51,874 nt of DNA from Desulfobacteraceae bacterium (GCA_016744295.1 JADGEQ010000047.1:1-51874); one strand, 5' to 3'; numbered from the stretch's first letter, positions 25,141 through 33,854 are shown. Translations and numbers: made by a program. Notes: generated from the sequence alone by a model not told the origin.

Positions 25141-26379
25141 ATGTATATACCCGATTATTATGAATTCTGCTGTAGGGTGAACATGGTGGCAGGACACAAT
25201 GCCCTGGAAAAAATTCCTGAACACCTCTTGTCCATGAATGCAAAAAATCCCATGATTTTAACAGACAAGGGGGTCAGGGCAGCAGGGATTGTTGATATTG
25301 TAATTGAAGCCATTGAAAACAAGCTTACCATTAAAACCATTGAAGATGAGGTTCCCCCGGATTCAGATCTAAAAGTGGTCAACCAATTGGCAGGGGTTTA
25401 CCGTGAAAAAGGGTGTGACGCCATCATTGCCGTGGGGGGCGGGTCTGTTCTTGACACGGCCAAGGGGATCAATATCCTGGTCTCGGAACAGGCCGATGAC
25501 CTCATGCAGTTCACCGGCGCCGGGGCCCTGAAACGAAAGTTAAATCCCCTCATCGCAGTTCCCACCACAGCCGGCACCGGTTCCGAGGTAACCATTGCAG
25601 CCGTGATTGCCGACCATGAGAATAACCGTAAAATGATCTTTGGCTCCTATTTTCTATTACCCGATGTTGCCATCATTGACCCGAGGATGACCCTTACCCT
25701 GCCCCCCCATATCACTGCTGCCACGGCCATGGATGCCATGGCCCATGCAGTGGAGGCCTTTGTCATGCTCAGCAAAAACCCCCTGAGCGATGCCCATGCC
25801 CTTGAAGCCATCCGGCTCATCTGCCGCCATCTGCCCCGGGTGATCAAAGATCCTTCGGACAGGGAGGGACGCCTGGGCCTGGCAACGGCTGCCACCATGG
25901 CCGGAATTGCCTTTTCCAACTCCACCGTTGGCATGGTCCATACCCTGGGCCACTCGGTTGGATCTGTCTGCCATGTCCCCCACGGCACCTGCATGGCCAT
26001 TTTCCTGCCCTATGGGCTGGAATACAATTTCCACAAAATTGAAGATAAAATTGCCGAACTCCTCCTTCCCCTAGCCGGGGAAGAAATCTATGTTTCTACC
26101 CCCCAAAAAGATCGGGCCCGTAAAGCAATTGCCTGTATCCGCACCCTAAACCAACGGCTGAACCAAGCCACGAATGGGGCCCATGCCATCTGTTTTAAGG
26201 AAATAAAAGACAGAGAGGGAAATCCGTTGGTTCCCAAAACAATGCTGGATAAAATTGCAAAAACAGCCCTGGGAGACGGAACCATTTTTTACAATCCCGA
26301 AGAGATGGACTACCAGGACTGCCTCATGACAATTCAGGCCGCCTGGGAAGGGATTCCCCTTGAGAACAAAACAGACTAA
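25141..26379 (+). CDS. Iron-containing alcohol dehydrogenase
   Basis: The enzyme interconverts an alcohol and an aldehyde with NAD(P). The protein has 412 residues. The N-terminal Rossmann part has AIIAVGGGSVLDTAKGI, then PLIAVPTTAGTGSEVT. All four metal ligands are visible with the spacing of FucO-type enzymes: D198 and H202 in DAMAHAVEAF, H267 in GMVHTLGH and H281 in CHVPHGTCMAIFLPYG. The ATG at 25141 is 5 bases after AGGAG and is preferred over GTG at 25138. It follows the degenerate homologue after 10 bases and precedes AOR by 27 bases, so its aldehyde is probably the AOR substrate or product. Confidence 0.93.
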   Translation: MYIPDYYEFCCRVNMVAGHNALEKIPEHLLSMNAKNPMILTDKGVRAAGIVDIVIEAIENKLTIKTIEDEVPPDSDLKVVNQLAGVYREKGCDAIIAVGGGSVLDTAKGINILVSEQADDLMQFTGAGALKRKLNPLIAVPTTAGTGSEVTIAAVIADHENNRKMIFGSYFLLPDVAIIDPRMTLTLPPHITAATAMDAMAHAVEAFVMLSKNPLSDAHALEAIRLICRHLPRVIKDPSDREGRLGLATAATMAGIAFSNSTVGMVHTLGHSVGSVCHVPHGTCMAIFLPYGLEYNFHKIEDKIAELLLPLAGEEIYVSTPQKDRARKAIACIRTLNQRLNQATNGAHAICFKEIKDREGNPLVPKTMLDKIAKTALGDGTIFYNPEEMDYQDCLMTIQAAWEGIPLENKTD

Positions 26380-26406
26380 TTCAAAATGAAACAAGGATAA
26401 AACCCC

Positions 26407-28371
26407 ATGGATATAAGAAATAAAGGTTATATGGGAAAGGTTATGAATGTGGACCTGTCCACCGGCAAAATCCAAATCCAAAAAATTTCCCATGCTGTCT
26501 ATGAATCATTTTTATCGGGCATGGGCCTTGCCGCCCACCTGCTCTATCACAGGATACCGCCAAATGCCGACCCCCTGGGACCGGATAATCATCTAGGATT
26601 TGTGTCCGGTCTTCTCACCGGAACCGGCTCTCTGTTCACAGGACGTTGGATGGTTGTGGGCAAATCCCCCCTTACCCAGGGCTGGGGAGAAGCCAATTGC
26701 GGCGGCAGTTTTTCCCCGGCCATCAAGCGCTGCGGCGTGGACGGCATCTTTTTTAAAGGGATCAGCCCCACCCCTGTCTATCTGTATGTGGATGACACCA
26801 CCATGGAATTAAGGGATGCACGAGAGATCTGGGGCATGGATGCAGTGGAGACGGAAACTCATCTTTTAGAATCCTCAAAAAACAAGAATGCCCGGGTGGC
26901 CTGTATTGGGCAGTCCGGTGAAAACATGTCACTGATCTCTGGGGTTTCAACGGACAAGGGCCGCATCGCTGCCCGGTCCGGCCTGGGGGCGGTCATGGGA
27001 TCCAAACGATTAAAAGCCCTGGTGCTGGCAGGCACCCAAAGAATCACTGTCCACAACAAAGAAGAGATAAAACGGCTGAGCCAAATCTGCAACCGCTGGG
27101 TACAATTTCAGCCCCCCTTTGTCCCGGGATTTCTCACGGCTCCCATTGGGGCGCTCATGAGGATACTGCCGGCTGTCCTCACCCAGGACGGGCTTCTTTA
27201 CAAAATTATGCTCCGGAAATGGGGCACCGTTGCCATGAACCAGATGTCCGTTGAAATGGGGGATTCTCCCATCAAAAACTGGAAAGGCACAAGTTCCGAC
27301 TGGGGATTTTTCAAAAGCCGCAGTTCCAATCCCGATACGTTTACCCAAAAAGAAGTCGAAAAATTCCATTGTTATTCCTGCCCCCTGGGGTGCGGCGGAA
27401 TCTGCAAAACCAATGGTAAATTTTCCGAAACCCATAAACCGGAATATGAAACCGTTCTCTCCCTGGGGGGATTTATCATGAACAAGGATATGGACTCGGT
27501 TTTTTATCTCAACGAACTGCTCAACCGGGCCGGAATGGACAGCATTTCCGCCGGCCACACCGTGGCCTTTGCCATGGAATGTTTTGAAAAAAAGATCATC
27601 ACCACCAAGGATACCATGGGGGTGGAGCTTAAATGGGGAGATCCCCAAGCCATTGAATTTCTCATTGAACGAATGATCACCCGGGAGGGCATCGGCGATA
27701 TTCTGGCAGACGGGGTGAAACTGGCAGCAGAACGGTTGGGTACTGGAGCGGATAAAATAGCCATCCATGCCGGTGGCCAGGAACCGGCCATGCATGATTC
27801 AAGAAATGATCCTGGATTTGCCCTCCATTACAGCGTGGAACCGGCACCGGGCCGCCATACCAACGGGGCCGGGCTTTACTATGAAATGTACCAGCTTTGG
27901 AAAAAGGTAAAGGGGGTTCCAAAAATGGGGCCCGCCTATATGAAAAGCAGCAAATACAAAAAAAATATCAAACACGCCCGCATGGGCAAGGCCAATTCCC
28001 AGTACATGAATGTGATGAACGGATCCGGGGCCTGCCTGTTCGGAGGTTTTTTAGGCACCAGGCGAATCCGGATTTTTGACTGGCTCAATGCAGCCACAGG
28101 ATGGCAGATGACCCCGGAGCAATACATGGAGGTAGGCACCAATATCCAGACTCTAAAACAGGCCTTTAATGTCCGCCAGGGTCTTCACCCAAAAGACAGC
28201 CGGGTCAGTGACCGCCTCCTTGGGTTGCCCGCCCAGACCCGGGGGGCCAACAAAGGCCGCAGTGTGGATATTGATACCCTGATGAAAGATTATTGGGAAT
28301 TATTTGATTGGGACAGGGAAACGGGTGTTCCCTCCCAAACCGGTATCGATAAACTTGCTTCAATTGTTTAA
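26407..28371 (+). CDS. aor: Aldehyde:ferredoxin oxidoreductase, tungsten/molybdenum type
   Basis: The enzyme interconverts an aldehyde and a carboxylate using tungsto- or molybdo-bispterin and a [4Fe-4S] cluster, with ferredoxin as partner. The protein has 654 residues, slightly longer than the ~605-620 of classical AOR. The N-terminal domain has GKVMNVDLSTGKI and TGRWMVVGKSPLTQGWGEANCGG. Cluster ligands are C322, C325 and C329 (CYSCPLGC) and C543 (GSGACLFGG), matching the C-x2-C-x3-C...C pattern. Pterin-binding residues are suggested in EPAMHDSRNDPGFALHY. AAGGA precedes the ATG. It lies between the ADH and the polyferredoxin genes in one operon. An insertion around residues 220-300 may explain the extra length. 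Confidence 0.93.
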   Translation: MDIRNKGYMGKVMNVDLSTGKIQIQKISHAVYESFLSGMGLAAHLLYHRIPPNADPLGPDNHLGFVSGLLTGTGSLFTGRWMVVGKSPLTQGWGEANCGGSFSPAIKRCGVDGIFFKGISPTPVYLYVDDTTMELRDAREIWGMDAVETETHLLESSKNKNARVACIGQSGENMSLISGVSTDKGRIAARSGLGAVMGSKRLKALVLAGTQRITVHNKEEIKRLSQICNRWVQFQPPFVPGFLTAPIGALMRILPAVLTQDGLLYKIMLRKWGTVAMNQMSVEMGDSPIKNWKGTSSDWGFFKSRSSNPDTFTQKEVEKFHCYSCPLGCGGICKTNGKFSETHKPEYETVLSLGGFIMNKDMDSVFYLNELLNRAGMDSISAGHTVAFAMECFEKKIITTKDTMGVELKWGDPQAIEFLIERMITREGIGDILADGVKLAAERLGTGADKIAIHAGGQEPAMHDSRNDPGFALHYSVEPAPGRHTNGAGLYYEMYQLWKKVKGVPKMGPAYMKSSKYKKNIKHARMGKANSQYMNVMNGSGACLFGGFLGTRRIRIFDWLNAATGWQMTPEQYMEVGTNIQTLKQAFNVRQGLHPKDSRVSDRLLGLPAQTRGANKGRSVDIDTLMKDYWELFDWDRETGVPSQTGIDKLASIV

Positions 28372-28406
28372 ATTTTTGCCTAAACTTATTTTTGGAGAAA
28401 TACATC

Positions 28407-28853
28407 ATGGCATATTTTATATTAGATTCATGTATCGGATGCCAGAGCTGCAAGAGCATCTGCCCCTCCCATGCGATAACGGGTGAAAAAAAAGAGCTCC
28501 ACAAAATTAATGGGGAGATCTGCATTGAATGCGGGGCCTGCGGCAGGGTTTGTCCTGCCCAGGCAGTGGAGGATAATTTCGGGCTGATCCTCCAACGAAC
28601 GAGAAAAAAAGACTGGGAAAAGCCCCTCTTTAACCTGGATGTATGCATGTCCTGCGGCATCTGCCTGGACACCTGCCCCACAGGGGCTCTGGACGCCAAT
28701 ATGCAAAAAGTGGGCAGCAGCCATACCTTTCCCTGGCTGCCGGACGAATCGGTCTGCATGGGATGCGGATTCTGTGCGGCTGACTGCCCCGTGGATGCCA
28801 TTGCCATGGGTCCCCGTGTCCTCCTCGCAACCGCTGCTCAACAGGAAGCCTGA
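28407..28853 (+). CDS. Polyferredoxin with four [4Fe-4S] cluster motifs
   Basis: The protein has 148 residues. Four C-x2-C-x2-C-x3-C motifs are visible: CIGCQSCKSICP, CIECGACGRVCP, CMSCGICLDTCP and CMGCGFCAADCP. It should act as the electron carrier or wire for the AOR gene just upstream (35 bases), like the AorA-type Fe-S subunits of some AOR complexes. The ATG at 28407 follows GGAG by 9 bases and is preferred over TTG at 28392. Its stop codon overlaps the TetR start by one base. No membrane segment. Confidence 0.92.
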   Translation: MAYFILDSCIGCQSCKSICPSHAITGEKKELHKINGEICIECGACGRVCPAQAVEDNFGLILQRTRKKDWEKPLFNLDVCMSCGICLDTCPTGALDANMQKVGSSHTFPWLPDESVCMGCGFCAADCPVDAIAMGPRVLLATAAQQEA

Positions 28854-29425
28854 TGGCAAAAACAACCAAGGGCTCGGGCAAGGATAACCGGCAGAAAATA
28901 CTTGAAACTGCCATGACCATGATTGGCGAAAAGGGGGTGGATAAAACCAGCCTTGCCCAAATTTCCAAGGGATCAGGCCTGAGCAAGGGTACCCTCTATT
29001 ATTATTATGCCAGCAAAAATGAGCTGATATTTGATATTGCCGACCTGCACATGGAGCGCATCACAACCGCCCTGTTTTCCATGATGGATGAAAACAAGAC
29101 CCTATCCTGGGAAGGCTTACTCACCGCTTTTTTTGACACCCTGCTCAGCTCCCATGCCCGGAGCCGCCTCCACCTGTATCTGATCCGGGAGGCCATTTCC
29201 GGCAATGAGTCCCTAAGGAAACGGTTTCAGCAAACCTATTCCCAATGGTTTGGCCTGGTGGATGAAGCCTATGGAAAAATGCCGGGGTTACAAACCAAGA
29301 TTCCGGCCAAATCAAAATTTCTGGTGGCCGTGGTGGATGGTTTCATCCTCCAGGGCCTTCTGGAAACAGACCCAACCTCGGTCAAGGAAATTGTTGATCT
29401 GATGCTTAAGACCATAGACGTCTGA
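28853..29425 (+). CDS. TetR-family transcriptional regulator
   Basis: The protein has 190 residues. Residues ~12-60 contain the TetR helix-turn-helix: ILETAMTMIGEKGVDKTSLAQISKGSGLSKGTLYYYYASKNELIFDI, nearly canonical. The remaining helical domain (MERITTALFSMMDENKTL ... LLETDPTSVKEIVDLMLKTI) would bind an effector, typically a fatty acid, acyl-CoA or other hydrophobic compound. It starts inside the polyferredoxin stop codon (ATGA overlap), so it is translated with the operon and probably autoregulates it through the inverted repeat at 23208-23241. Confidence 0.92.
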   Translation: MAKTTKGSGKDNRQKILETAMTMIGEKGVDKTSLAQISKGSGLSKGTLYYYYASKNELIFDIADLHMERITTALFSMMDENKTLSWEGLLTAFFDTLLSSHARSRLHLYLIREAISGNESLRKRFQQTYSQWFGLVDEAYGKMPGLQTKIPAKSKFLVAVVDGFILQGLLETDPTSVKEIVDLMLKTIDV

Positions 29426-29612
29426 GTGCTTGAGGGTTGACTATTTTTGGAACTCTTTATTCTATCAAATATCGTCAACTGGAAAACAGATACGAATTAA
29501 CCAGGTTGTCCGTAAAGAATAGGGGATACTACTATTTTCCCAAGGTGTTCGCAGGTCTAATTTTCATAGGGTATCCTTAAAACGGTCAGAATTACGTGCA
29601 AAAAACGGCCTG

Positions 29613-30122
29613 CTATTTTTTGCCCAGTGCATCGGTTTGTTCAGCTTTTTTCCCATTTTTTCCAAGGTATATTTTCATAAATTCTTTCGGGTAATGTTTT
29701 TTCATACATTCGGGACAAAGGCTGTGGCTTATATCTGCTTCAGAATATTTCTGGAGATAAACATCAACTTGCTCCCAATACCCCGAATCATCTCGAATTT
29801 TTTTACAGAATGAACATAAAGGCAATATTCCTTTTAATTGCTTAATTTCATCAAAAGCACTTTGAAGCTTTTCGTTTTTTTGATCAATGATATCAATTAC
29901 TTCGAGTGTTTCACGCCATCTTCTGGTTGAAAACCAGACCAGGCAAAAAGCCAGAACGATAAAAGTGGATAGTATTTCATCTATTTCGTATCTCTCATAT
30001 TGAGATGAAAACTCAACAATTTTTTCTAGGACATCAAAAATACCAAAAAGCAAATATGAAACAATTGAAATTATAGCGATTATAGCGATATCGATGATGG
30101 TTCTACTGGTATTTTTTTCCAA
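29613..30122 (-). CDS. Two-helix membrane protein with Cys-rich signalling tail
   Basis: The protein has 169 residues. Two hydrophobic helices (IIDIAIIAIISIVSYLLFGIFDVL and ILSTFIVLAFCLVWFSTRRW) are followed by a coiled-coil-like stretch (VIDIIDQKNEKLQSAFDEIKQLKG). The C-terminal module ILPLCSFCKKIRDDSGYWEQVDVYLQKYSEADISHSLCPECMKKHYP has C-x2-C and C-x2-C pairs that probably bind a metal. This module is familiar as a C-terminal tail of response regulators and PAS/GAF kinases; here it is attached to a membrane anchor only. The start is TTG at 30122, supported by AGGGGGG 5-6 bases upstream. The function is unknown. Confidence 0.75.
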   Translation of the reverse strand: MEKNTSRTIIDIAIIAIISIVSYLLFGIFDVLEKIVEFSSQYERYEIDEILSTFIVLAFCLVWFSTRRWRETLEVIDIIDQKNEKLQSAFDEIKQLKGILPLCSFCKKIRDDSGYWEQVDVYLQKYSEADISHSLCPECMKKHYPKEFMKIYLGKNGKKAEQTDALGKK

Positions 30123-30716
30123 TAAAGCCCCCCTTTGGCAATGATAGCCCCCCGTTTAGCTTGCGACCATACCGTTTGCTATCAGAGAGACGTGTGAATT
30201 ACAATAAAGTTTCTTGGTATATGTTATTTTCTCACAATAGAATACTCAAATCAACGGGATAAAGAGAAAATCGCATAATTCTATTTTCTGAATTCAAATA
30301 TTATAGCGCACCTTTGATCACCAGTTACATTTTCCCCCAATTGTGTTTACCCCGGTGGCCTGGGAATGGAAAAATTCGGGATATCGTATGCTGTGATTTG
30401 ATTTCTTTGAATAAAATTTGGAATAACAGGGAAAATCCACAAGACTTTTGGAATCCTCTTCAAGGCGATAATTATATTTTAATTACCTGATTTTGTGAAA
30501 ACCCTCTACAGGGAAGTAGTCAATACAATAAATTTATTAACATACATCAGTGTGACGTTGTTATTTCGCAAGAAAAAGTTTCGCACTAAAATATTTCAAT
30601 CGTGAAAGTTCAAGATCAAAAAAATAAAGTAGACATAAATACATTCAGTGGGTGGTGCAAGAGAAATAATAATGTTGTAGTTCAACACAGACATGGCAGA
30701 TTGAATTATTAAACGT
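30123..30716. other. AT-rich gene-free stretch
   Basis: About 590 bases lie between two minus-strand genes. No coding region, RNA gene or strong repeat was recognised on either strand; all frames are closed by frequent stops. It should contain the promoter of the Cys-tail membrane protein gene at its left end. Confidence 0.5.
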
Positions 30717-31298
30717 TTAAAAACCTGCCATTTGCAACTCCATATCAAGATTCTTTAAAAAATCTTCATAGGTTTTGCTCATGAGTAGATCAATATTCTC
30801 TTCACTCAGACGAGCGATCTTGTTATTCCCGTTCCCGATTACCGTAAGCGTTTTTTCGACTCCAGGTCCTTTAATCATAATTACGCTACCAATTTTAAAA
30901 AAACAATTGCCTACATAGAACGCTCCACGAGTGTTGCGACCTGAAAAATCAAAGATCTCTGCTGTGATCATGAGAACGCTTTCCGAGTTTTCTGCTTCGG
31001 TGATGCCACGACGCTGTAGGCCTTCTTTAATAAGCCCTCGCAAGAGTTGCTCAGGTTTTGCATCACATTGGTATATCCACTCATTCGGCGAATTAGAAAA
31101 GATAAACATCTCTGTTCCTGCAGGGCGTTTATCTTCTATCTTGCCAATCATTGCAATACCCTTCTCTGACACGCCTGTTTTTGTGGAAACTACCCCTGGC
31201 GCAGAGAATGACTGCATATGGGTACAGCCGGTCAGGAACAACGCGAACATGACCGTGAGGGCAATCAACATTGTCACCGTATTGTGGAGAAAATTCAT
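30717..31298 (-). CDS. Hypothetical lipoprotein
   Basis: The protein has 193 residues. A lipoprotein signal peptide (MNFLHNTVTMLIALTVMFALFLTGC) ends in the lipobox LTGC, so the mature protein would be membrane-anchored at Cys25. The rest (MIGKIEDKRPAGTEMFIFSNSPNEWIYQCDAKPEQLLRGLIKEGLQRRGI ... MITAEIFDFSGRNTRGAFYVGNCFF) resembles the YajG-type group of outer-membrane lipoproteins only in general layout; no family is assigned. The ATG at 31298 has a perfect GGAGG 8 bases upstream, preferred over the ATG at 31334. It stands alone, 267 bases past the rRNA terminator. Confidence 0.7.
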   Translation of the reverse strand: MNFLHNTVTMLIALTVMFALFLTGCTHMQSFSAPGVVSTKTGVSEKGIAMIGKIEDKRPAGTEMFIFSNSPNEWIYQCDAKPEQLLRGLIKEGLQRRGITEAENSESVLMITAEIFDFSGRNTRGAFYVGNCFFKIGSVIMIKGPGVEKTLTVIGNGNNKIARLSEENIDLLMSKTYEDFLKNLDMELQMAGF

Positions 31299-31564
31299 AG
31301 TTTTACCTCCAGATTTATTTTGGAAAATTGTCAATTATCTTTAAAATGGAAACTTTCTTTTTGTCAATCAAAATATAAGAATTATTAACGAGTTGAAATC
31401 AACACTCAACCGGACACAAGTACAACATAATGAATATCCAAATTTGACTAAATAAACCAAGCACTTCTATAAAATATTCCTTCACAGTCAATTGTAACCT
31501 TTGGTTTAGGAAAGGGCCTGGTAATACAATTATAAACATCCGGAAAGATTAGAACACAAAACGC

Positions 31565-31601
31565 AAAAAGCCCTATCACGAAAATCGTGATAGGGCTTTT
31601 T
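31565..31601. terminator. Intrinsic terminator of the first 5S/23S unit
   Basis: GCCCTATCACG and CGTGATAGGGC pair perfectly around AAAAT, with an A-run on one side and TTTTT on the other, making a bidirectional terminator. It lies 10 bases beyond the 3' end of the minus-strand 5S rRNA gene. A related but not identical hairpin stands at the same place beside the second 5S gene. Confidence 0.9.
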
Positions 31602-31610
31602 GAAGAATAA

Positions 31611-31740
<130 letters not shown>

Positions 31741-31872
31741 TTAAGATGGTTGGATCCGAAACTTTAGAAAAGGTTTGTAATTCCCAGTGTTTCATAAATC
31801 CTAAAATTTGCTGTTGTAAATTTAGCGTTTAGATATGTTTGCATGCAGCGTTCAAACTTAATTGTGGAGGAA

Positions 31873-32040
31873 GTGGCTAAGCCTCACGACCTATTAGGAC
31901 CAGTTAGCTGAACACATTACTGTGCTTACACACCTGGCCGATCAACCTTGTAGTCTTCAAGGGATCTTTAGTCTATAAATAGATGGGATATCTAATCTTG
32001 AAGTTGACTGGCAAAAAAGATATTCGTGGGCCTTCACTGA
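31873..32040 (-). pseudogene. Truncated 3' end of 23S rRNA
   Basis: The minus strand carries the last ~165 nt of a 23S gene (TTCAAGATTAGATATCCC, GATCCCTTGAAGACTACAAGGTTGAT, GTGTGTAAGCACAG, GGTCGTGAGGCTTAGCC), then homology stops around 32040 and unrelated sequence leads into the MarR gene. Two universally conserved positions differ from the intact copy at the window end: GGTCCTAATAGG instead of GGTACTAATAGG, and TTGATCGGCC instead of TTGATAGGCC. It is therefore a non-functional fragment. The ~130-base spacer to 5S is similar to that at 51674-51802. Confidence 0.85.
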
Positions 32041-32138
32041 AAGATCCCCCCAGAAGCAGAGATCCCCTTATAAAATCCGAGATATAGTGTACATATGGAA
32101 AAATTTCGCTGTAGCCCAAAAAAATGTTGCAAAAATAA

Positions 32139-32151
32139 TTAAGCTGCTTTA
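32139..32151. promoter_or_regulatory. Candidate MarR operator, copy 1
   Basis: TTAAGCTGCTTTA, a near-palindrome 12 bases before the marR-type start codon. It matches the site at 32703-32715 in 10 of 13 positions. Two related sites, one before the regulator and one before the efflux operon, suggest that the MarR protein represses both. Confidence 0.5.
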
Positions 32152-32162
32152 CTATCCATTTC

Positions 32163-32624
32163 ATGAATCAGGAACTGAAAAAAAAAATTGTCCATAATCT
32201 CATGCAGGTCGCCAGAAAATATGCCGAGGTGGAGAGCTTTCCCATTGGCGTTACCGGGGAAAAAAACATTTCGACCCGGGAAGCCCATGCCATCGAAAGC
32301 ATTGGGGATAACCAGTGTGCAAATGTGACGGAGATTGCCAATTATTTTGGCTTTACCAAAAGCGCTGCGTCACAGCTGGTCTCCAAACTCACCAAACAGG
32401 GGTTTGTGGTCAAAAAACAGGCCAGCCACAGCAACAAGGAGTTACAGCTCTCCCTGACGCCCCTGGGTTGGCAGGCCTTTGAAGCACACGCCCGGATGCA
32501 CGGCCAGGATCAACAACATATCATGGAGGCCATGGACAACGTGGAAATTGGCGATCTGGCACGCTTGAATGAACTATTAAACAACCTCAATCGTATTATG
32601 GATAGACGGTTGAATACCGAATAA
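32163..32624 (+). CDS. MarR-family regulator of the RND efflux operon
   Basis: The protein has 153 residues. The winged helix is NQCANVTEIANYFGFTKSAASQLVSKLTKQGFVVKKQASHSNKELQLSLTPLGWQAFEAH, with flanking dimerisation helices. The K-x-L-x-L-T pattern of the wing is normal, although the usual D-x-R acidic/basic pair is replaced by SHSNKE. No clear ribosome-binding site precedes the ATG. It lies 114 bases before the efflux adaptor gene, same strand, with related pseudo-palindromes in front of each. It most likely represses the efflux genes until a toxic ligand binds. Confidence 0.9.
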   Translation: MNQELKKKIVHNLMQVARKYAEVESFPIGVTGEKNISTREAHAIESIGDNQCANVTEIANYFGFTKSAASQLVSKLTKQGFVVKKQASHSNKELQLSLTPLGWQAFEAHARMHGQDQQHIMEAMDNVEIGDLARLNELLNNLNRIMDRRLNTE

Positions 32625-32702
32625 TTTTTATGAGTACCCCTCCGGAAATGCCAATTTGTCCATTTCCGGGGGGAGATGTGTAAAATTTTTTTATAATATT
32701 AG

Positions 32703-32715
32703 TTAAGCAACTTAA
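32703..32715. promoter_or_regulatory. Candidate MarR operator, copy 2
   Basis: TTAAGCAACTTAA is a perfect palindrome of 5-bp arms around CAA, 23 bases before the adaptor start codon. It resembles copy 1 at 32139-32151 (10 of 13 identical). Placed just downstream of AT-rich sequence that could hold the efflux promoter (TATAATATT near 32692). Confidence 0.55.
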
Positions 32716-32738
32716 TCATATTAAAGAAGGAAAGAACC

Positions 32739-33854
32739 ATGAAAAAAGCAATGGCAGGTCTGGGATCTATAATCCTGCTGGGATTTGTACTGTTTTGTAC
32801 CGAAAATAGGCAGTTTTCCACACTCGTTTCGGCCCAGGATCAGGTAGAAAAAAACATTGTCCAGCCTGTTCCAACAGCCCGGGCAACACCATGCCTGGCG
32901 GAACAATCCTTCCGGTTACCAGGCAAGGTCACGGCGGCCCACCGGGCAGAACTGTCCTTTCAAATAGCGGGTCAAATAGAACAGATGGACATTCTTGAAG
33001 GACAACAGGTAAAAAAAGGCACTCTGCTTGCATCTCTTGATCGCAAAAATCACCTCTACGCGGTCAGATCGGCCACGGCAAGCTATCAGGCATCAGACCA
33101 GAATTTTAAACGGGCGTCACAACTCTATAAGGAAAAGGTGATGAGCAAGGCCCAGTTTGATACCGCCCAATCTGTCCATGATATTGCCCGGGCAGAACTG
33201 GACATGAAGGAAAAAATCCTGGCTGATACCCGGTTGGTCGCTCCCTTTGACGGCATGGTGGCAAAACGCTATGTGGAAAAAAAAGAGCATGTGGACAAGG
33301 GAGAACCGGTTCTCCTGCTACAGGATGCCTCCCGGATAGAAGTTGAAGTGCAATTGCCGGAAAAGCTGGTTGCCATAGGCAATGTTGATATTCTGGAGCA
33401 GTTGTATGTTCGTTTTGACGCCAATCCAAAGCTCACATTCCCGGCTGAGGCAATGGAGTTGAGCCTGGAATCAAACCAGGACACCTGCACCTATGCCCTG
33501 GTCATCAAACTGCCCCCTCCTGCAGACATGCATATTCTCCCCGGCATGACGGCCAGGGTCAGCGGGGTCATTAAACAATCAGCGCTTAGCACGGTAAAAA
33601 GAAATTGTGTACTGGTTCCGGTTGAAGCCGTGGTTTTTGATCCCAATGCCCATCCCTATGTCTGGATTATCGATCCAAAAACACAGACAGTCCGAAAACG
33701 GCAGGTTCAGATAGGCCCAATGCATGGCAACAGCATTGAAGTCATTAAAGGAATACGTGTTGATGAACTAGTGGCAACAGCCGGGTTGCGCAGCCTCGAT
33801 GAAGAACAAGCGGTTCGCCCGATGAAGGCCGGTAAGGAGGGATTGGAAGGATGA
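32739..33854 (+). CDS. RND efflux periplasmic adaptor (membrane fusion protein)
   Basis: The protein has 371 residues. An N-terminal hydrophobic export segment (MKKAMAGLGSIILLGFVLFC) is followed by the half-lipoyl motif (GKVTAAHRAELSFQIAGQIEQMDILEGQQVKKGTLLASLD), a short alpha-hairpin (SATASYQASDQNFKRASQLYKEKVMSKAQFDTAQSVHDIARAELDMKEKIL), the second lipoyl half (ADTRLVAPFDGMVAKRYVEKKEHVDKGEPVLLLQD) and a C-terminal beta-barrel. It links the inner-membrane pump to the TolC-type exit duct. A cysteine near residue 20 lacks a good lipobox. AAGGA lies 6-7 bases upstream. Its stop overlaps the pump gene by 4 bases. Confidence 0.92.
   Translation: MKKAMAGLGSIILLGFVLFCTENRQFSTLVSAQDQVEKNIVQPVPTARATPCLAEQSFRLPGKVTAAHRAELSFQIAGQIEQMDILEGQQVKKGTLLASLDRKNHLYAVRSATASYQASDQNFKRASQLYKEKVMSKAQFDTAQSVHDIARAELDMKEKILADTRLVAPFDGMVAKRYVEKKEHVDKGEPVLLLQDASRIEVEVQLPEKLVAIGNVDILEQLYVRFDANPKLTFPAEAMELSLESNQDTCTYALVIKLPPPADMHILPGMTARVSGVIKQSALSTVKRNCVLVPVEAVVFDPNAHPYVWIIDPKTQTVRKRQVQIGPMHGNSIEVIKGIRVDELVATAGLRSLDEEQAVRPMKAGKEGLEG

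Noticed and set aside
27010..27795. A 261-codon minus-strand frame opposite AOR.
   Set aside because: Antisense shadow of a strongly conserved AOR reading frame; no ribosome-binding site or recognisable motif.
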